DNA from: NBML01 sp029939535
GTDB taxonomy: Bacteria; Desulfobacterota; Desulfobacteria; Desulfobacterales; Desulfobacteraceae
Direction of reading: 5' to 3'
Assembly: GCA_029939535.1 (NCBI GenBank)
Contig: JAOZST010000020.1
Location: 1-33,151, forward strand
DNA length: 33,151 bases
Shown here one piece after another: positions 33,150-33,151 of this stretch. Position 1 is the first letter of the stretch; each line of letters opens with the position of its first letter. The translations under genes were made by a program, and so were the position numbers. Below the pieces are notes generated by a model. That model did not search any database. It was not told the origin of the DNA and was given only the letters and a program-made list of their open reading frames with translations.

Positions 33150-33151
33150 GT

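Overview
The window is A+T-rich bacterial chromosome with a dense, housekeeping-type gene complement. Gene content and order (lysS-lolC-lolD-bamA-skp-lpxD-lpxA-lpxI-lpxB; pheA-aroE-aroA-aroK-aroC; a DHH-CBS-CBS-tRNA nucleotidyltransferase fusion; a ParB-like gene overlapping a spore-photoproduct-lyase-like radical SAM gene) suggest a Gram-negative anaerobe of the former Deltaproteobacteria, most likely Desulfobacterales. This is inferred from gene families and order only. I see no rRNA, tRNA, CRISPR, phage or insertion sequence.

Layout. 1-3127 (+): end of a hybrid histidine kinase, argJ, and an RluB/RsuA pseudouridine synthase. 3249-7058 (-): trpS and the DHH/CBS/nucleotidyltransferase fusion. 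7249-9150 (+): a PilC/GspF platform protein and the catalytic half of a PilS/NtrB-like kinase, separated by an assembly gap. 9324-20208 (+): lysS followed by an outer-membrane biogenesis block (LolC/E, LolD, BamA, Skp, LpxD, LpxA, LpxI, LpxB). 20317-21558 (+): a CNNM/CorC-type membrane protein. 21737-26789 (+): the aromatic block, which turns shikimate-pathway intermediates into chorismate and then prephenate/phenylpyruvate. 26833-28496 (-): a TolC-family protein and a small unknown gene. 28824-31953 (+): purC, the ParB-like gene and the radical SAM gene in overlapping order. 31996-32829 (+): a membrane diguanylate cyclase, tail-to-tail with an unknown partial gene that runs off the right edge.

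The most unusual feature is not a gene. Short tandem-repeat arrays with units of 12-18 bp recur through the window, each locus with its own unit sequence. Inside conserved enzymes they are in frame: 15 bp (five residues) in trpS, lpxB (two different arrays), aroK and the ParB-like gene; 12 bp (four residues) in bamA; 18 bp (six residues) in aroE. Others begin at or straddle gene ends: 13 bp filling the rluB/trpS convergent junction, 12 bp over the lpxB stop, 16 bp from the aroA stop towards aroK, 18 bp over the aroC stop. Five of the six 100-N assembly gaps sit inside the near-perfect arrays, as expected if those arrays were too long for the reads. The degenerate arrays in trpS, aroE, the first lpxB array and the aroA-aroK spacer were assembled intact. 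They look like older, decayed products of the same process.

All 100-N runs are treated as gaps of unknown true size. Reading frames across them were deduced from repeat phase and protein-family conservation, not from the number of Ns.
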